Assembly: GCF_900176645.1 (NCBI RefSeq)
Contig: NZ_FXAN01000079.1
Location: 1-37,033, forward strand
Direction of reading: 5' to 3'
Source of the DNA: Burkholderia singularis
GTDB lineage: Bacteria > Pseudomonadota > Gammaproteobacteria > Burkholderiales > Burkholderiaceae
DNA length: 37,033 bases
In this document: positions 1 through 9,166 of the stretch, in pieces
Numbering within the stretch: position 1 is the stretch's first letter
Layout of the letters: each line of letters begins with the position of its first letter
The notes under the pieces: model-generated
The model's database searches: none
What the model saw: only the letters and a program-made list of their open reading frames with translations
Told to the model about the DNA's origin: nothing
Program-made: the position numbers and the translations under genes

Positions 1-90
1 ACGTTCGAGAAGAACTGGGCCGCCGCTCAGCAAGGGCAAGCGGCCTGATTGCCTCGGTTATGGGATTCGTGAAACAGGGGCAAGGTCAAA
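1..90 (+). mobile_element. 3' end of an IS3-like insertion sequence
   Basis: Reading frame 1 gives a 15-residue transposase C-terminus (TFEKNWAAAQQGQAA, stop at 46-48). Downstream non-coding sequence ends in GGGGCAAGGTCA at about base 88. Read from outside, this end starts TGACCTTGCCCC, in keeping with the TG...CA ends of IS3-family elements. The same 90 bases recur inverted at 36944-37033. The element runs off the left edge, and family assignment rests only on the C-terminus and terminal bases. Confidence 0.6.
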
Positions 91-292
91 CGGCGACCAA
101 TTGGCAAAGGTCGTTCTCGATGATGTTGCGATAGAAGGCGTACGACGCCTCTCTCGGCGGCGCCTGAAAGAAGGCGAGATAAAGCCGTTCGCGAGCAACC
201 GTGTCGATCGCGGTCCACAAGCCGTCGAAATGCGTTTCGGCGGTCGGTCGAATCTCGATGCGTGAAGGTAATGCGTTATCTTGATCGGTCAT
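91..292 (-). pseudogene. GNAT acetyltransferase, N-terminal fragment cut by IS
   Basis: A minus-strand frame starting at ATG 290-292 encodes MTDQDN followed by IEIRPTAETHFDGLW and about 50 more residues, then runs into the insertion sequence at base 90. The pattern (I-x-I-R-P near the N-terminus, then a helix with aromatic residues) is typical of GNAT-fold N-acetyltransferases, which move an acetyl group from acetyl-CoA to an amine. Only about 67 residues of an expected 150-190 remain and the acetyl-CoA binding loop is missing, so the product should be inactive. It is transcribed divergently from acxA. The substrate cannot be told. Confidence 0.55.
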
Positions 293-621
293 CTGCTCAA
301 TTCCGTATCTAAGTGCCATTGGCGGCGCCGCATAGGCCAATTTTGTGGATTTGCGCGTCAATATAGCGCGGCGGGGAGCAGGCTGATCTGAAATTGCAGG
401 GCTGCGGAAGCAGGTCGAGTCGATTTTTCTCTCGCCGAGAATTCCCGGTATCGACCGGCACGGCCCTCCCGCGCCGGAACCACCGACCGAGATTCGAACG
501 CTCCGCCGGTTCGGAATCCGGTCGCCGAACGGCGCGCATTACGCGCAACGCTTTTCTCGTCCAACCCGCCATGCGCCGCCCCACAAGGCTGTGCCGCCAC
601 CCGCCCGTGCCACCGCCCGCG
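293..621. other. Upstream region of the acx operon
   Basis: About 330 bases lie between the divergent acetyltransferase fragment and the sigma-54 promoter. Several frames are open because of high GC, but none shows family character. Sigma-54 activators of the AcoR/AcxR type bind inverted repeats 100-200 bases upstream of the promoter. Short CCGG-rich repeats occur here (for example 447-460 and 495-540), but I cannot single out the site. Confidence 0.4.
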
Positions 622-636
622 TGGCACGCTTGTTGC
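622..636 (+). promoter_or_regulatory. sigma-54 (RpoN) promoter of acxABC
   Basis: The sequence TGGCACGCTTGTTGC matches the -24/-12 consensus, with GG at 623-624, GC at 635-636 and exactly 10 bases between. Transcription would start near 648, about 85 bases before the acxA start. The match fits with acxR, a GAFTGA-containing sigma-54 activator, encoded just downstream of the operon. Confidence 0.85.
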
Positions 637-731
637 GCTTCCATGACACGAGCCGCCGGTTCCTGTCGAACGGCCGCAATCGGGAAACACGAACCCGGCT
701 CGCCACTACTTCAATCAATGGAGACGCCAAC

Positions 732-2876
732 ATGGAAGGGCTTTCGCAAGTCCAGGTATTGGGCATCGACGCAGGCGGCACGATGACCGACACCTTTTTC
801 GTGCGCGCGGACGGGCGGTTCGTCGTCGGCAAGGCGCAGAGCAATCCTGAAGATGAATCGCTCGCGATTTTCAATTCGTCGCAAGACGCGCTCGCGCACT
901 GGCAGCGCGACGTCGACGACGTGTATCCCGAACTCGTGACCTGCGTGTATTCCGGCACGGCGATGCTCAACCGCGTCGTGCAGCGCAAGGGGCTCGACGT
1001 CGGCCTGCTGGTGAACAAGGGCTTCGAGCACGTGCACCTGATGGGCCGCGCGATCCAGAGCTATCTCGGCTACGCGCTCGAAGAGCGGATCCACCTGAAC
1101 ACGCACCGCTACGACGAACCGCTCGTGCCGCTCTCGCGTACGCGTGGCGTGACCGAGCGCACCGACGTCCAGGGCGACATCGTCATTCCGGTGCGCGAAG
1201 CCGAAGTCCGTCAGGCGACGCGCGAACTCGTCGCCGCCGGTGCGAAGGCGATCGTGATCTGCTTCCTGCAATCGCACAAGAACGCCACGAGCGAACGCGA
1301 GGCGCGCGACATCGTCCGAGATGAACTGAAGGCACGCGGCGTCGACCTCCCCGTGTTCGCATCGGTCGACTACTATCCGCAGCGCAAGGAAAGCCACCGG
1401 ATGAACACGACGGTGCTCGAAGCGTACGCCGCCGAGCCGTCGCGGCAGACGCTGAAGAAGGTCAGCGACCGCTTCCGCAAGCATGGCGCGAAGTTCGACC
1501 TCCGCGTGATGGCCACCCACGGCGGCACGATCAGCTGGAAGGCGAAGGAACTGGCGCGCACGATCGTCTCGGGCCCGATCGGCGGCGTGATCGGTTCGAA
1601 ACTCCTCGGCGAGGCGCTCGGCTACGACAACATCGCCTGCTCGGACATCGGCGGCACGTCGTTCGACATGGCGCTCATCACGAAAGGCAATTTCGCGATC
1701 GCGTCCGACCCGGACATGGCGCGCCTCGTGCTGTCGCTGCCGCTCGTCACGATGGATTCGGTCGGCGCGGGCGCGGGCAGCTTCGTGCGTCTCGACCCGT
1801 ACAGCGGCGCGATCAAGCTCGGCCCGGACAGCGCCGGCTACCGCGTCGGCACCTGCTGGCCGGACAGCGGGCTCACGACGGTGTCGGTGTCGGATTGCCA
1901 CGTCGTGCTCGGCTACCTGAACCCGGACAACTTCCTTGGCGGCGCGATCAAGCTCGACGTGAACCGCGCGCGCGAGCACATCAAGGCGCAGATCGCCGAT
2001 CCGCTCGGGCTTTCCGTCGAAGACGCAGCGGCCGGCGTGATCGAGCTGCTCGATCTGCAGCTGCGCGAATACCTGCGTTCGAACGTCAGCGCGAAGGGCT
2101 ACAACCCGACCGAATTCGTCTGCTTCTCGTACGGCGGCGCGGGGCCGGTGCACACCTATGGCTACACCGAAGGACTCGGCTTCAAGGATGTGGTCGTACC
2201 CGCCTGGGCGGCCGGCTTCTCGGCATTCGGCTGCGCGTGCGCGGATTTCGAATACCGCTACGACAAGAGCGTCGATCTCGCGCTGCCGCAGTCCGCGCCC
2301 GATACCGAAAAGGCCCAGGCCGCACAGACGATCCAGAAGGCGTGGTCCGAATTGGCCGCCAAGGTGATCGAGGAATTCCGCATCAACGGTTTCAGCGAGC
2401 AGGACGTGATCCTGCGTCCGGGCTTCCGGATGCAGTACATGGGGCAGCTCAACGACCTCGAGATCGAATCGCCGATCGTCAGCGCGTCCGGCGCGGAAGA
2501 CTGGGACCGGATCGTCGATGCGTTCGAGGACACCTACGGCCGCGTGTATGCCAGCTCGGCGCGCTCGCCGGAGCTGGGCTTCTCGGTCACGGGCGCGATC
2601 ATGCGCGGGATGGTCGTCACGCAGAAGCCGGTGTTGCCGGAAGACCCGGCGGGCGGCCCCACGCCGCCGGCGGAGGCGCGCATCGGCACGCGGCCGCTGT
2701 ATCGGCACAAGCAGTGGCACGACGCGGACCTGTGGAAGATGGAGGCCCTCAAGCCGGGCAACGAAATTACCGGCCCCGCGATCATCGAATCCGACGCGAC
2801 CACGTTCGTGGTCCCGAAGGGGTTCGCCACCACGCTCGACAAGCACCGCCTCTTCCATCTCAAGGAAGTCAAGTAA
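732..2876 (+). CDS. acxA: Acetone carboxylase, beta subunit (HyuA family)
   Basis: The 714-aa protein belongs to the hydantoinase A/oxoprolinase family. The N-terminal motif VLGIDAGGTMTDTFFV (residues about 9-24) and an internal CSDIGGTSFD (near residue 300) are the nucleotide-binding signatures of the ASKHA-like fold. With AcxB and AcxC it should carboxylate acetone to acetoacetate in the cytoplasm, driven by ATP hydrolysis to AMP. The start at 732 is preferred over in-frame upstream codons because GGAGA lies 7 bases before it and homology begins there; the length also fits AcxA of Xanthobacter (about 717 aa). Stop and next ribosome site overlap (AAGGAG 2875-2880), indicating translational coupling to acxB. 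Expression should depend on RpoN and AcxR. Acetophenone or other ketone carboxylases are the alternative, but the three-subunit set favours acetone. Confidence 0.92.
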   Translation: MEGLSQVQVLGIDAGGTMTDTFFVRADGRFVVGKAQSNPEDESLAIFNSSQDALAHWQRDVDDVYPELVTCVYSGTAMLNRVVQRKGLDVGLLVNKGFEHVHLMGRAIQSYLGYALEERIHLNTHRYDEPLVPLSRTRGVTERTDVQGDIVIPVREAEVRQATRELVAAGAKAIVICFLQSHKNATSEREARDIVRDELKARGVDLPVFASVDYYPQRKESHRMNTTVLEAYAAEPSRQTLKKVSDRFRKHGAKFDLRVMATHGGTISWKAKELARTIVSGPIGGVIGSKLLGEALGYDNIACSDIGGTSFDMALITKGNFAIASDPDMARLVLSLPLVTMDSVGAGAGSFVRLDPYSGAIKLGPDSAGYRVGTCWPDSGLTTVSVSDCHVVLGYLNPDNFLGGAIKLDVNRAREHIKAQIADPLGLSVEDAAAGVIELLDLQLREYLRSNVSAKGYNPTEFVCFSYGGAGPVHTYGYTEGLGFKDVVVPAWAAGFSAFGCACADFEYRYDKSVDLALPQSAPDTEKAQAAQTIQKAWSELAAKVIEEFRINGFSEQDVILRPGFRMQYMGQLNDLEIESPIVSASGAEDWDRIVDAFEDTYGRVYASSARSPELGFSVTGAIMRGMVVTQKPVLPEDPAGGPTPPAEARIGTRPLYRHKQWHDADLWKMEALKPGNEITGPAIIESDATTFVVPKGFATTLDKHRLFHLKEVK

Positions 2877-2887
2877 GGAGACACGCG

Positions 2888-5212
2888 ATGAACATGATGT
2901 CCAGCCAGGAAGTCGGGTTCGCCGACTTGCTCAAGAACGGTCAGACGCTCAAGCAGTTCCGCGACGGCATCCTCGAGCGCACCGCACAGACCGGCCACTA
3001 CAACGGCCTCGAGCGGCTCGAGCTGCGCGAACGCGACCCGATCCGCTATGAAAAGATGTTCTCCAAGCTGCGCGGCGGCCTCGTCCACGCGCGCGAAACG
3101 GCCAAGAAGATCGCCGCGAGCCCGATCGTCGAGCAGGAAGGCGAGCTGTGTTTCACGCTCTACAACGCGGCGGGCGACTGCGTGCTCACGTCGACGGGGA
3201 TCATCATCCACGTCGGCACGATGGGCGCCGCGATCAAGTACATGATCGAGAACAACTGGGAAGCCAACCCGGGCATCAACCCCGGCGACATGTTCACCAA
3301 CAACGATTGCTCGATCGGCAACGTCCACCCGTGCGACATCGCGACGATCGTGCCGATTTTCGCGCACGGCAAGCTGGTCGGATGGGTCGGTGGAGTGACG
3401 CACGTGATCGACACGGGCGCGGTGACGCCGGGCTCGATGTCGACGGGCCAGGTGCAGCGTTTCGGCGACGGCTACATGATCACGTGCCGCAAGACCGGCG
3501 TGAACGACACGCCGCTGCGCGACTGGCTGCATGAAAGCCAGCGTTCGGTTCGCACGCCGAAATACTGGATTCTCGACGAACGTACGCGCATCGCCGGCTG
3601 CCACATGATCCGCGACCTGATCGAGGAAGTGATCGAAGACGAAGGCCTCGACGCGTACGAGAAATTCGCGTACGAGGTGATCGAGGAAGGCCGCCGCGGC
3701 CTGCAGACCCGCATCAAGGCAATGACGTTGCCGGGCAAGTACCGCAAGGTCGCGTTCGTCGACGTGCCGTACAACCATCCCGACGTGCAGACCTCGTCGG
3801 CGTTCGCGAAGCTCGATTCGATCATGCACTCGCCGGTGGAAATGGAAATCCGCAAGGACGGCTCGTGGCGCCTCGATTTCGACGGCGCGAGCCGCTGGGG
3901 CTGGCACTCGTACAACGCGCACCAGGTCGCGTTCACGAGCGGCATCTGGGTGATGATGACGCAAACGCTCGTGCCGACGCAGCGGATCAACGACGGCGCG
4001 TATTTCGGCACCGAATTCCACCTGCCCAAGGGCGCGTGGATGAACCCGGACGACCGCCGCACCGGGCACGCGTATGCATGGCACTTCCTCGTCTCGGGAT
4101 GGAGCGCGATGTGGCGCGGCCTGTCGCAGGCGTACTTCAGCCGCGGCTACCTCGAGGAAGTCAACGCGGGCAACGCGAACACGTCGAACTGGCTGCAAGG
4201 CGGCGGGATCAACCAGGACGGCGACATCCACGCGGTCAACAGCTTCGAGGCATCGTCATGCGGCACGGGGGCGTGCGCGATCAAGGACGGCTTGAACCAC
4301 GCCGCCGCGATCTGGAACCCCGAAGGCGACATGGGCGACATCGAGATCTGGGAGATGGCGGAGCCCTTGCTGTACCTGGGCCGCAACGTCAAGGCGAACT
4401 CGGGCGGCTACGGCAAGTATCGCGGCGGCTGCGGTTTCGAGACGCTGCGCATGGTCTGGAAGGCGCAGGACTGGACCATGTTCTTCATGGGCAACGGCTA
4501 CATGAACAGCGACTGGGGCCTGATGGGCGGCTACCCGGCGGCGACCGGCTACCGCTTCGAGGCGCACCGCACGGGCCTTCAGGAGCGCATCGCGCTCGGC
4601 GAGAGCCTGCCGCTGGGCGGCGACACGAACCCGGATTTCCCCGACTACGAAAACCACCTGAACGCCGGCGCGGTCATCAAGCGCGACCAGCAATGCATGA
4701 CGACGGAGGACTGCTACAGCAACTACGACCTGTACCTGAACTACCTGCGCGGCGGCCCCGGCTTCGGCGATCCGCTCGATCGCGAGATCGACGCGATCGA
4801 ACGCGATCTCAACAACGCGGTGCTGCTGCCCGAATACGCGCAGAAGGTGTACGGCGCGGTCGCGACGCGGGACGCCAACGGGATCTGGACGGTCGATGCA
4901 AAGGCGACGGCGCTGCAGCGCGTCGAGATCCGCAACGCGCGCCTCGCACGCTCGCAGCCGACCCGCGAATGGATGAAGGGCGAACGCGAGCGGATCCTCG
5001 TCAAGCATGCGTCGACGCAGGTGCAGCACATGTTCGCGACGAGCTTCGGCCTGTCGACGAAATTCGAGCAGCAGTTCCGCACGTTCTGGGATCTGCCGGC
5101 AACGTGGACGCTCACCGAAGACGAGCTCGACGTGCCGACCTATGGCTCGAAATTCCGCATGGACCTGTCGAAGATGCCCGACGTCAATACCGTGGTGCTG
5201 GTCGAAGAGTAA
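2888..5212 (+). CDS. acxB: Acetone carboxylase, alpha subunit (HyuB family)
   Basis: The 774-aa protein is of the hydantoinase B/oxoprolinase family and close to the 776 aa of the characterised Xanthobacter alpha subunit. The HyuB signature appears as PGDMFTNND around residues 132-140, followed by an NVHPCDIA stretch with a candidate metal-binding histidine and aspartate. Family knowledge places the Mn-dependent carboxylation site in this subunit. ATG 2888 is preceded by AAGGAG with 7 bases spacing and lies 11 bases after the acxA stop. A longer upstream extension of this frame runs antiparallel to acxA codon bias and is an artefact. It works in an alpha2beta2gamma2 complex with acxA and acxC products. 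Confidence 0.92.
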   Translation: MNMMSSQEVGFADLLKNGQTLKQFRDGILERTAQTGHYNGLERLELRERDPIRYEKMFSKLRGGLVHARETAKKIAASPIVEQEGELCFTLYNAAGDCVLTSTGIIIHVGTMGAAIKYMIENNWEANPGINPGDMFTNNDCSIGNVHPCDIATIVPIFAHGKLVGWVGGVTHVIDTGAVTPGSMSTGQVQRFGDGYMITCRKTGVNDTPLRDWLHESQRSVRTPKYWILDERTRIAGCHMIRDLIEEVIEDEGLDAYEKFAYEVIEEGRRGLQTRIKAMTLPGKYRKVAFVDVPYNHPDVQTSSAFAKLDSIMHSPVEMEIRKDGSWRLDFDGASRWGWHSYNAHQVAFTSGIWVMMTQTLVPTQRINDGAYFGTEFHLPKGAWMNPDDRRTGHAYAWHFLVSGWSAMWRGLSQAYFSRGYLEEVNAGNANTSNWLQGGGINQDGDIHAVNSFEASSCGTGACAIKDGLNHAAAIWNPEGDMGDIEIWEMAEPLLYLGRNVKANSGGYGKYRGGCGFETLRMVWKAQDWTMFFMGNGYMNSDWGLMGGYPAATGYRFEAHRTGLQERIALGESLPLGGDTNPDFPDYENHLNAGAVIKRDQQCMTTEDCYSNYDLYLNYLRGGPGFGDPLDREIDAIERDLNNAVLLPEYAQKVYGAVATRDANGIWTVDAKATALQRVEIRNARLARSQPTREWMKGERERILVKHASTQVQHMFATSFGLSTKFEQQFRTFWDLPATWTLTEDELDVPTYGSKFRMDLSKMPDVNTVVLVEE

Positions 5213-5251
5213 GCCGCACCATTGCCACGCCACCAACAGAGAGGACTGGAG

Positions 5252-5758
5252 ATGTCTACCTACACCAAGGAACAGATCAGGAACCTGGTCGACGGCAAGC
5301 TCGACTGGGACACGACGTTGCGCATGCTGTCGATGCCGAAGGACGGCGAGCGCTTCCAGATGTACGTCGATGCGCTGCAGCAGAAGCTCGGCTGGAAGGA
5401 CCGCATCGTGCTGCCGCTCGGCCCGCACCTGTACATCGTGCAGCAGTGGGCGACGAAGAAATGGGTCACGCAGTGCGATTGCGGCCACGTGTTCGGCGAT
5501 TACCGCGAGAACTGGAAGCTGAACGCGAACATCTTCGTGCGCGATTCGGAAGAGGCGATGGACGAGGTCTATCCGCGCCTGATGGCGCCGGACACGCAAT
5601 GGCAGGTGTACCGCGAGTATTACTGTCCGACGTGCGGCGCGATGCACGACGTCGAAGCGCCGACCCCGTGGTATCCGGTCATTCACGACTTCGAGCCGGA
5701 CATCGACGCGTTCTATGCGGAATGGGTCAAGCTGCCGATTCCGGAGCGCGCCGAATGA
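5252..5758 (+). CDS. acxC: Acetone carboxylase, gamma subunit
   Basis: The 168-aa length equals that of the known acetone carboxylase gamma subunit. Two cysteine pairs, CDCG at 75-78 and CPTCG at 125-129, form a likely zinc site characteristic of this subunit. ATG 5252 follows a GGACTGGAG ribosome site. A second in-frame ATG ten codons upstream lacks one. It is the third gene of the operon, 39 bases after acxB, and is followed by a terminator at 5840. The gamma subunit is the small partner needed for a functional ketone carboxylase, and its presence is what separates this operon from two-subunit hydantoinases and oxoprolinases. Confidence 0.92.
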   Translation: MSTYTKEQIRNLVDGKLDWDTTLRMLSMPKDGERFQMYVDALQQKLGWKDRIVLPLGPHLYIVQQWATKKWVTQCDCGHVFGDYRENWKLNANIFVRDSEEAMDEVYPRLMAPDTQWQVYREYYCPTCGAMHDVEAPTPWYPVIHDFEPDIDAFYAEWVKLPIPERAE

Positions 5759-5839
5759 TCTGAGGTTTGATCGCGTCGATGAGGCCCGGCGTCCGCGGGC
5801 CTCGCTCCGGCCCGCCATCCGGCGGGCGTTCGATTTCCG

Positions 5840-5869
5840 GCCGTTCGATTTTCGGACGGCTTTTTTTTT
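5840..5869 (+). terminator. Rho-independent terminator after acxABC
   Basis: GCCGTTCG (5840-5847) pairs with CGGACGGC (5853-5860) through one G-U pair, closing a five-base loop, and is followed by nine T residues (5861-5869). It separates the RpoN-driven operon from acxR. Confidence 0.85.
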
Positions 5870-5870
5870 C

Positions 5871-5888
5871 GGACGCCGGCCGGCGTCC
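5871..5888. promoter_or_regulatory. 18-bp perfect palindrome between terminator and acxR
   Basis: GGACGCCGGCCGGCGTCC is fully self-complementary with no central spacer. It begins two bases after the acx terminator T-tract, 217 bases before acxR. It may be an operator for acxR or simply part of the termination region; the sequence alone does not decide. Confidence 0.3.
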
Positions 5889-6104
5889 GGGGCCACGCCG
5901 GCGCTGCGGGTCGCGGCGGCTGACGGCCTGGCGCGCGCATTGCTTCTCGACGTTTGCCCGAGGCCGACGACCATGTCGGATCGGAGTACGATAACCGGCA
6001 CGAATCCCCGGCTGGCCACGGCCGGGCGATGCCGAACGTCTAGAAAAATGGCCGCACGGACGGCCTCACGGTTCGCCATGCCGGCGGACCGTCAGGAGAC
6101 ACGC

Positions 6105-8135
6105 ATGCAACAGAGAGGCACCCCGATGGACTGGTTTCCCAGTCCGCAGCACGACGCCAGCATCATGGCCGCGTGGGAACACCTCGTGACGGGCAGCGAC
6201 TGGCGCTCGGCCGACGTGCGCGGCGTCGTCGACGACTCGTGGCAGCGCTGCCTGGTCGGCCATGTCGATCCTGGCGTGGGCCGGGCGCCGCCGCCGCTCG
6301 ACGAAGACCGGCTGGAGCAATGGCGCGCATCGAACGCACAGCTCATCCAGGTGGGCGTGCCGCTGATGCAGCAGACCCGGGAACTGCTGTCGCAGACCGG
6401 CACGGTGATGCTGCTGGCCGATCCGAGCGGCATGATCCTCCAGCAGGAAGGCGACATGCGGATTCTCGAGCCGGCCAGCGAGGTCGGGCTCGTCCCCGGC
6501 TGCGACTGGACCGAGCTGAACTGCGGCACGAACGCGATCGGCACTGCGCTCGCGCTGAAGCAGCCCGTGCAGATTCATGGCGCGGAGCACTTCTGCGCCG
6601 GCATCAAGCGCTGGACCTGCTCGGCGGCGGTGATTCACGATCCGCTCGACGGGCACGTGCTCGGCGTGATCGACGTATCCGGGCTCGCCGACACCTACAA
6701 CCGCTACAGCCTGGCGCTGGCCGTGTCGCTCGCGGGACGCATCGAGGGCCGGCTCGCGAAGGACGGGATGGAGCGCCGCCTGCGTCTGCTGGATCGCTGC
6801 GCGTCCCGCTTCGGGGCGACGCCCGCGGATGCGATGCTCATCGTCGACGAACGGGGGCGTCTCGTCAAAGCGAACGCGCAGGTCGTCCCCGCGTTGCGCC
6901 GGCTGGGTTTCGACGTGCAGCTGGACGGCGCACTCGTCCTGCCCGGGATGGAGCACTACGCCAGCGGCCGACCGGTCGGGAGCGCGCCCGCGTGGCTGCG
7001 CTACGCCCATATCGAAACGTTGCGCGAAGGCGCGGACATCCTCGGGTTCCTGATCGTCATTCCCGGTGCCGCGAATCCCCGCGGCGCGATGCCGGTGGTC
7101 AGGGGGCGCGATCGCCAGCGCGGCGCGGCAAGCGCGTTCGAGCGCATCGTCGGCGACAGCCCGGCACTGCGCGCCTCGGTGAGCAAGGCGCGCCAGCTTG
7201 CGCCGTCGAAGGTGCCGGTGCTGCTGCTCGGCGAAACCGGCGTCGGCAAGGAGCTTTTCGCGCAGGGGATCCACCAGGCGAGCGATCGGGCCGACGGGCC
7301 GTTCGTCGCGCTCAACTGCGGCGGGTTGTCGAGGGAACTGCTCGCGAGCGAGCTGTTCGGCTACGCGGAGGGTGCGTTCACGGGGGCGCGCAAATCGGGG
7401 GCGGCCGGCAAGATCGAGGCGGCGGACGGCGGCACGCTGTTTCTCGACGAAATCGGTGAGATGCCGGTCGACATCCAGCCTCACCTGCTGCGCGTGCTGG
7501 AGGAAAACGAGATTTACCGTCTTGGCGAGAACACGCCGCGCAAGGTGAACTTCCGCCTCGTCGCCGCGACGCATCGTGACCTGAAGGATGCGATCGCGAA
7601 AGGGATGTTCCGCATGGATCTCTTTTACCGGATCGCGGTGACGACTGTGTCGATCCCGACCTTGCGCGAGCGTGGCGAGGATCTGCCGGCGCTCATCGCA
7701 TACTGGCTGGCGCACCTGTGCGAGTGCTACGGCCTGCCGCCCCGCGCGTTCGACGACGAAGCGTACGACCGCCTCCTGAATTACCCGTGGCCGGGCAACG
7801 TGCGCGAGTTGCGCAATGCGATCGAGGGTTCGCTTCTGCTGTCCGAAGGCGCCGTGATCACCGCGGACAAGCTGCCGGCCGAGATCGGAGCCGCGACGCG
7901 TTCGACGGCACACACCACGCAACAGCAGGCGCTGGACACGCCCGCGCCCGACACGGCCGATTCGTTGAAGACGGCGGAGGCGGAGTACATTCGCCGCGCG
8001 CTGGCGCGTCACGGGGGCAATCTGACGCAGGCGGCGAGCCAGCTCGGGATCGCCAAGAGCACGCTCTACGAAAAAATCCGCAAGTACGACCTGCTCGCCG
8101 CGGTCAGCGACGTGCGCAAGCGTGGCGCGGCGTGA
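6105..8135 (+). CDS. acxR: Sigma-54-dependent activator of the acx operon
   Basis: The 676-aa protein is an AcoR-type enhancer-binding protein. An N-terminal GAF-like sensor region (about 60-210) is followed by an AAA+ domain with Walker A GETGVGKE at 376-383 and the sigma-54 contact loop GAFTGA at 423-428, then a Fis-type helix-turn-helix at about 625-663 (NLTQAASQLGIAKSTLYEKI). It should sense acetone or a related alcohol/ketone and drive open complex formation at the -24/-12 promoter at 622. ATG 6105 has AGGAGA 6 bases upstream; ATG 6126 is a possible later start. The gene lies downstream of the operon it is inferred to control, separated by a terminator, so it has its own promoter, not identified here. 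Confidence 0.88.
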   Translation: MQQRGTPMDWFPSPQHDASIMAAWEHLVTGSDWRSADVRGVVDDSWQRCLVGHVDPGVGRAPPPLDEDRLEQWRASNAQLIQVGVPLMQQTRELLSQTGTVMLLADPSGMILQQEGDMRILEPASEVGLVPGCDWTELNCGTNAIGTALALKQPVQIHGAEHFCAGIKRWTCSAAVIHDPLDGHVLGVIDVSGLADTYNRYSLALAVSLAGRIEGRLAKDGMERRLRLLDRCASRFGATPADAMLIVDERGRLVKANAQVVPALRRLGFDVQLDGALVLPGMEHYASGRPVGSAPAWLRYAHIETLREGADILGFLIVIPGAANPRGAMPVVRGRDRQRGAASAFERIVGDSPALRASVSKARQLAPSKVPVLLLGETGVGKELFAQGIHQASDRADGPFVALNCGGLSRELLASELFGYAEGAFTGARKSGAAGKIEAADGGTLFLDEIGEMPVDIQPHLLRVLEENEIYRLGENTPRKVNFRLVAATHRDLKDAIAKGMFRMDLFYRIAVTTVSIPTLRERGEDLPALIAYWLAHLCECYGLPPRAFDDEAYDRLLNYPWPGNVRELRNAIEGSLLLSEGAVITADKLPAEIGAATRSTAHTTQQQALDTPAPDTADSLKTAEAEYIRRALARHGGNLTQAASQLGIAKSTLYEKIRKYDLLAAVSDVRKRGAA

Positions 8136-8189
8136 CCGATGCCGCGCGCGGTGCGGCGCACCGGCCGCCCGCCGCGGCCACGGCCGGCA

Positions 8190-8648
8190 TCACCTGAACT
8201 GCACCGCCGCGAGAACGAGCACCATGCTGCCGATCGCCCCATCGAGCACGCGCCACGCGACCGCCCGGCGGAACCACGGCGCGAGCAGCCGCGCACCGTA
8301 ACCGAGACCGACGAACCACACCGCGCTGACGGTCATCGCCCCGATCGCGAAGGCGAGCCGCGTGCCTTCCGGCTCGCGCGCGCCCGCCGTGCCGATCAGC
8401 AGGAACGTGTCGAGATAGACGTGCGGATTGAGCCACGTGAACGCGAGCGTCCTCAGGACGATCGCGAGCCCGCCTTGCGGAGGCGGCGCGGCGGTGTCGC
8501 CGCGCACGTCGAGCGTGGCGTGCCCTGGCTTGAGCGCGCGCCGCAGCGCACTCAGGCCGAACCATGCGAGGTAGGCGAGCCCGACGTACAGCACCGCGTG
8601 CACGAACGTCGGATAACGCTCGACGAGCACCGATGCGCCGCCGACATG
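8190..8648 (-). pseudogene. LysE-family amino-acid exporter, 5'-truncated
   Basis: The minus-strand frame ends at 8190 and carries the C-terminal two thirds of a LysE/ArgO-type exporter: GLSALRRAL, then TLAFTWLNPHVYLDTFLLIG (the conserved W-L-N-P-H-x-Y-L-D signature), and two further membrane segments ending VLVLAAVQFR. Family members are about 200 aa with an N-terminal segment containing GAQNAF. Here about 60 N-terminal residues are absent. In frame, homology reads VGGASVLVERYP back to about 8645, after which the upstream codons (H, P, P) no longer fit. An ATG at 8630 could give a 146-aa product but it would lack the first membrane segments. The break marks the junction with the accessory region. 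Confidence 0.75.
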
Positions 8649-9166
8649 TGGGGGGTGCTCTATTGCTCTCAGACAATTCGACGATAATTTTAATGTAAAA
8701 TTCTGGAAAGCAAACAGAAATAAAATACCGATTCGATTTCGTTATTAGAGCATAGCAAAGGTTAGTGGAAAACGCGCTCGCTCGTCGCCTTATAAAGGCA
8801 CTGCTTTCAGAAAACTAACGAAGATTAACTTCGTGAGCCGGTACTTCCCTCCAAAGCCAGACAGTCACATGCCAACGCGCTCGACGAATCTATCCGTCGT
8901 AATATAACGTCGAGCAGTCGCTGCGTCCGGCTTCGCTTTCACGAAGCTATCGGCCATTCCGTTACTTTGTGCGGCCATCAAGCGATGAATCCCCGATGCC
9001 ATGTATCTACGCGAGCATCCGGTTCAAGAACGAACTCGTGCCCCCTGGTTCTACCGCTGCGGTCGATTCTAAAAAGATTCATCCATATATCACCTTCCAG
9101 AGCACGGTCAGCTAAGGCCGCTCCGCCAGGGCATTCCCGCCCCGGCGCACTTCGCTCGGAGGTTTC
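8649..9166. other. Non-coding AT-rich left end of the island
   Basis: No frame in this stretch of about 520 bases resembles a gene. The first 200 bases are notably AT-rich and contain a short inverted repeat (ATTTTA 8687-8692, TAAAAT 8696-8701). An attachment site remnant is expected at its left edge, and a promoter for the gene at 9167 at its right, but I cannot point to either with confidence. Confidence 0.4.

Noticed and set aside
477..520. tRNA-like T-loop (GATTCGAAC on the plus strand, read as GTTCGAATC on the minus strand)
   Set aside because: The flanking bases do not pair into a T stem and no acceptor, D or anticodon arm can be built around it.
711..2858. Long minus-strand open frame opposite acxA
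   Set aside because: Arg/Ala/Asp-rich translation without motifs; a shadow of GC-rich codon use in acxA. The same holds for long antisense frames opposite acxB (2534-4231, 4256-6079) and acxR (6066-8012).
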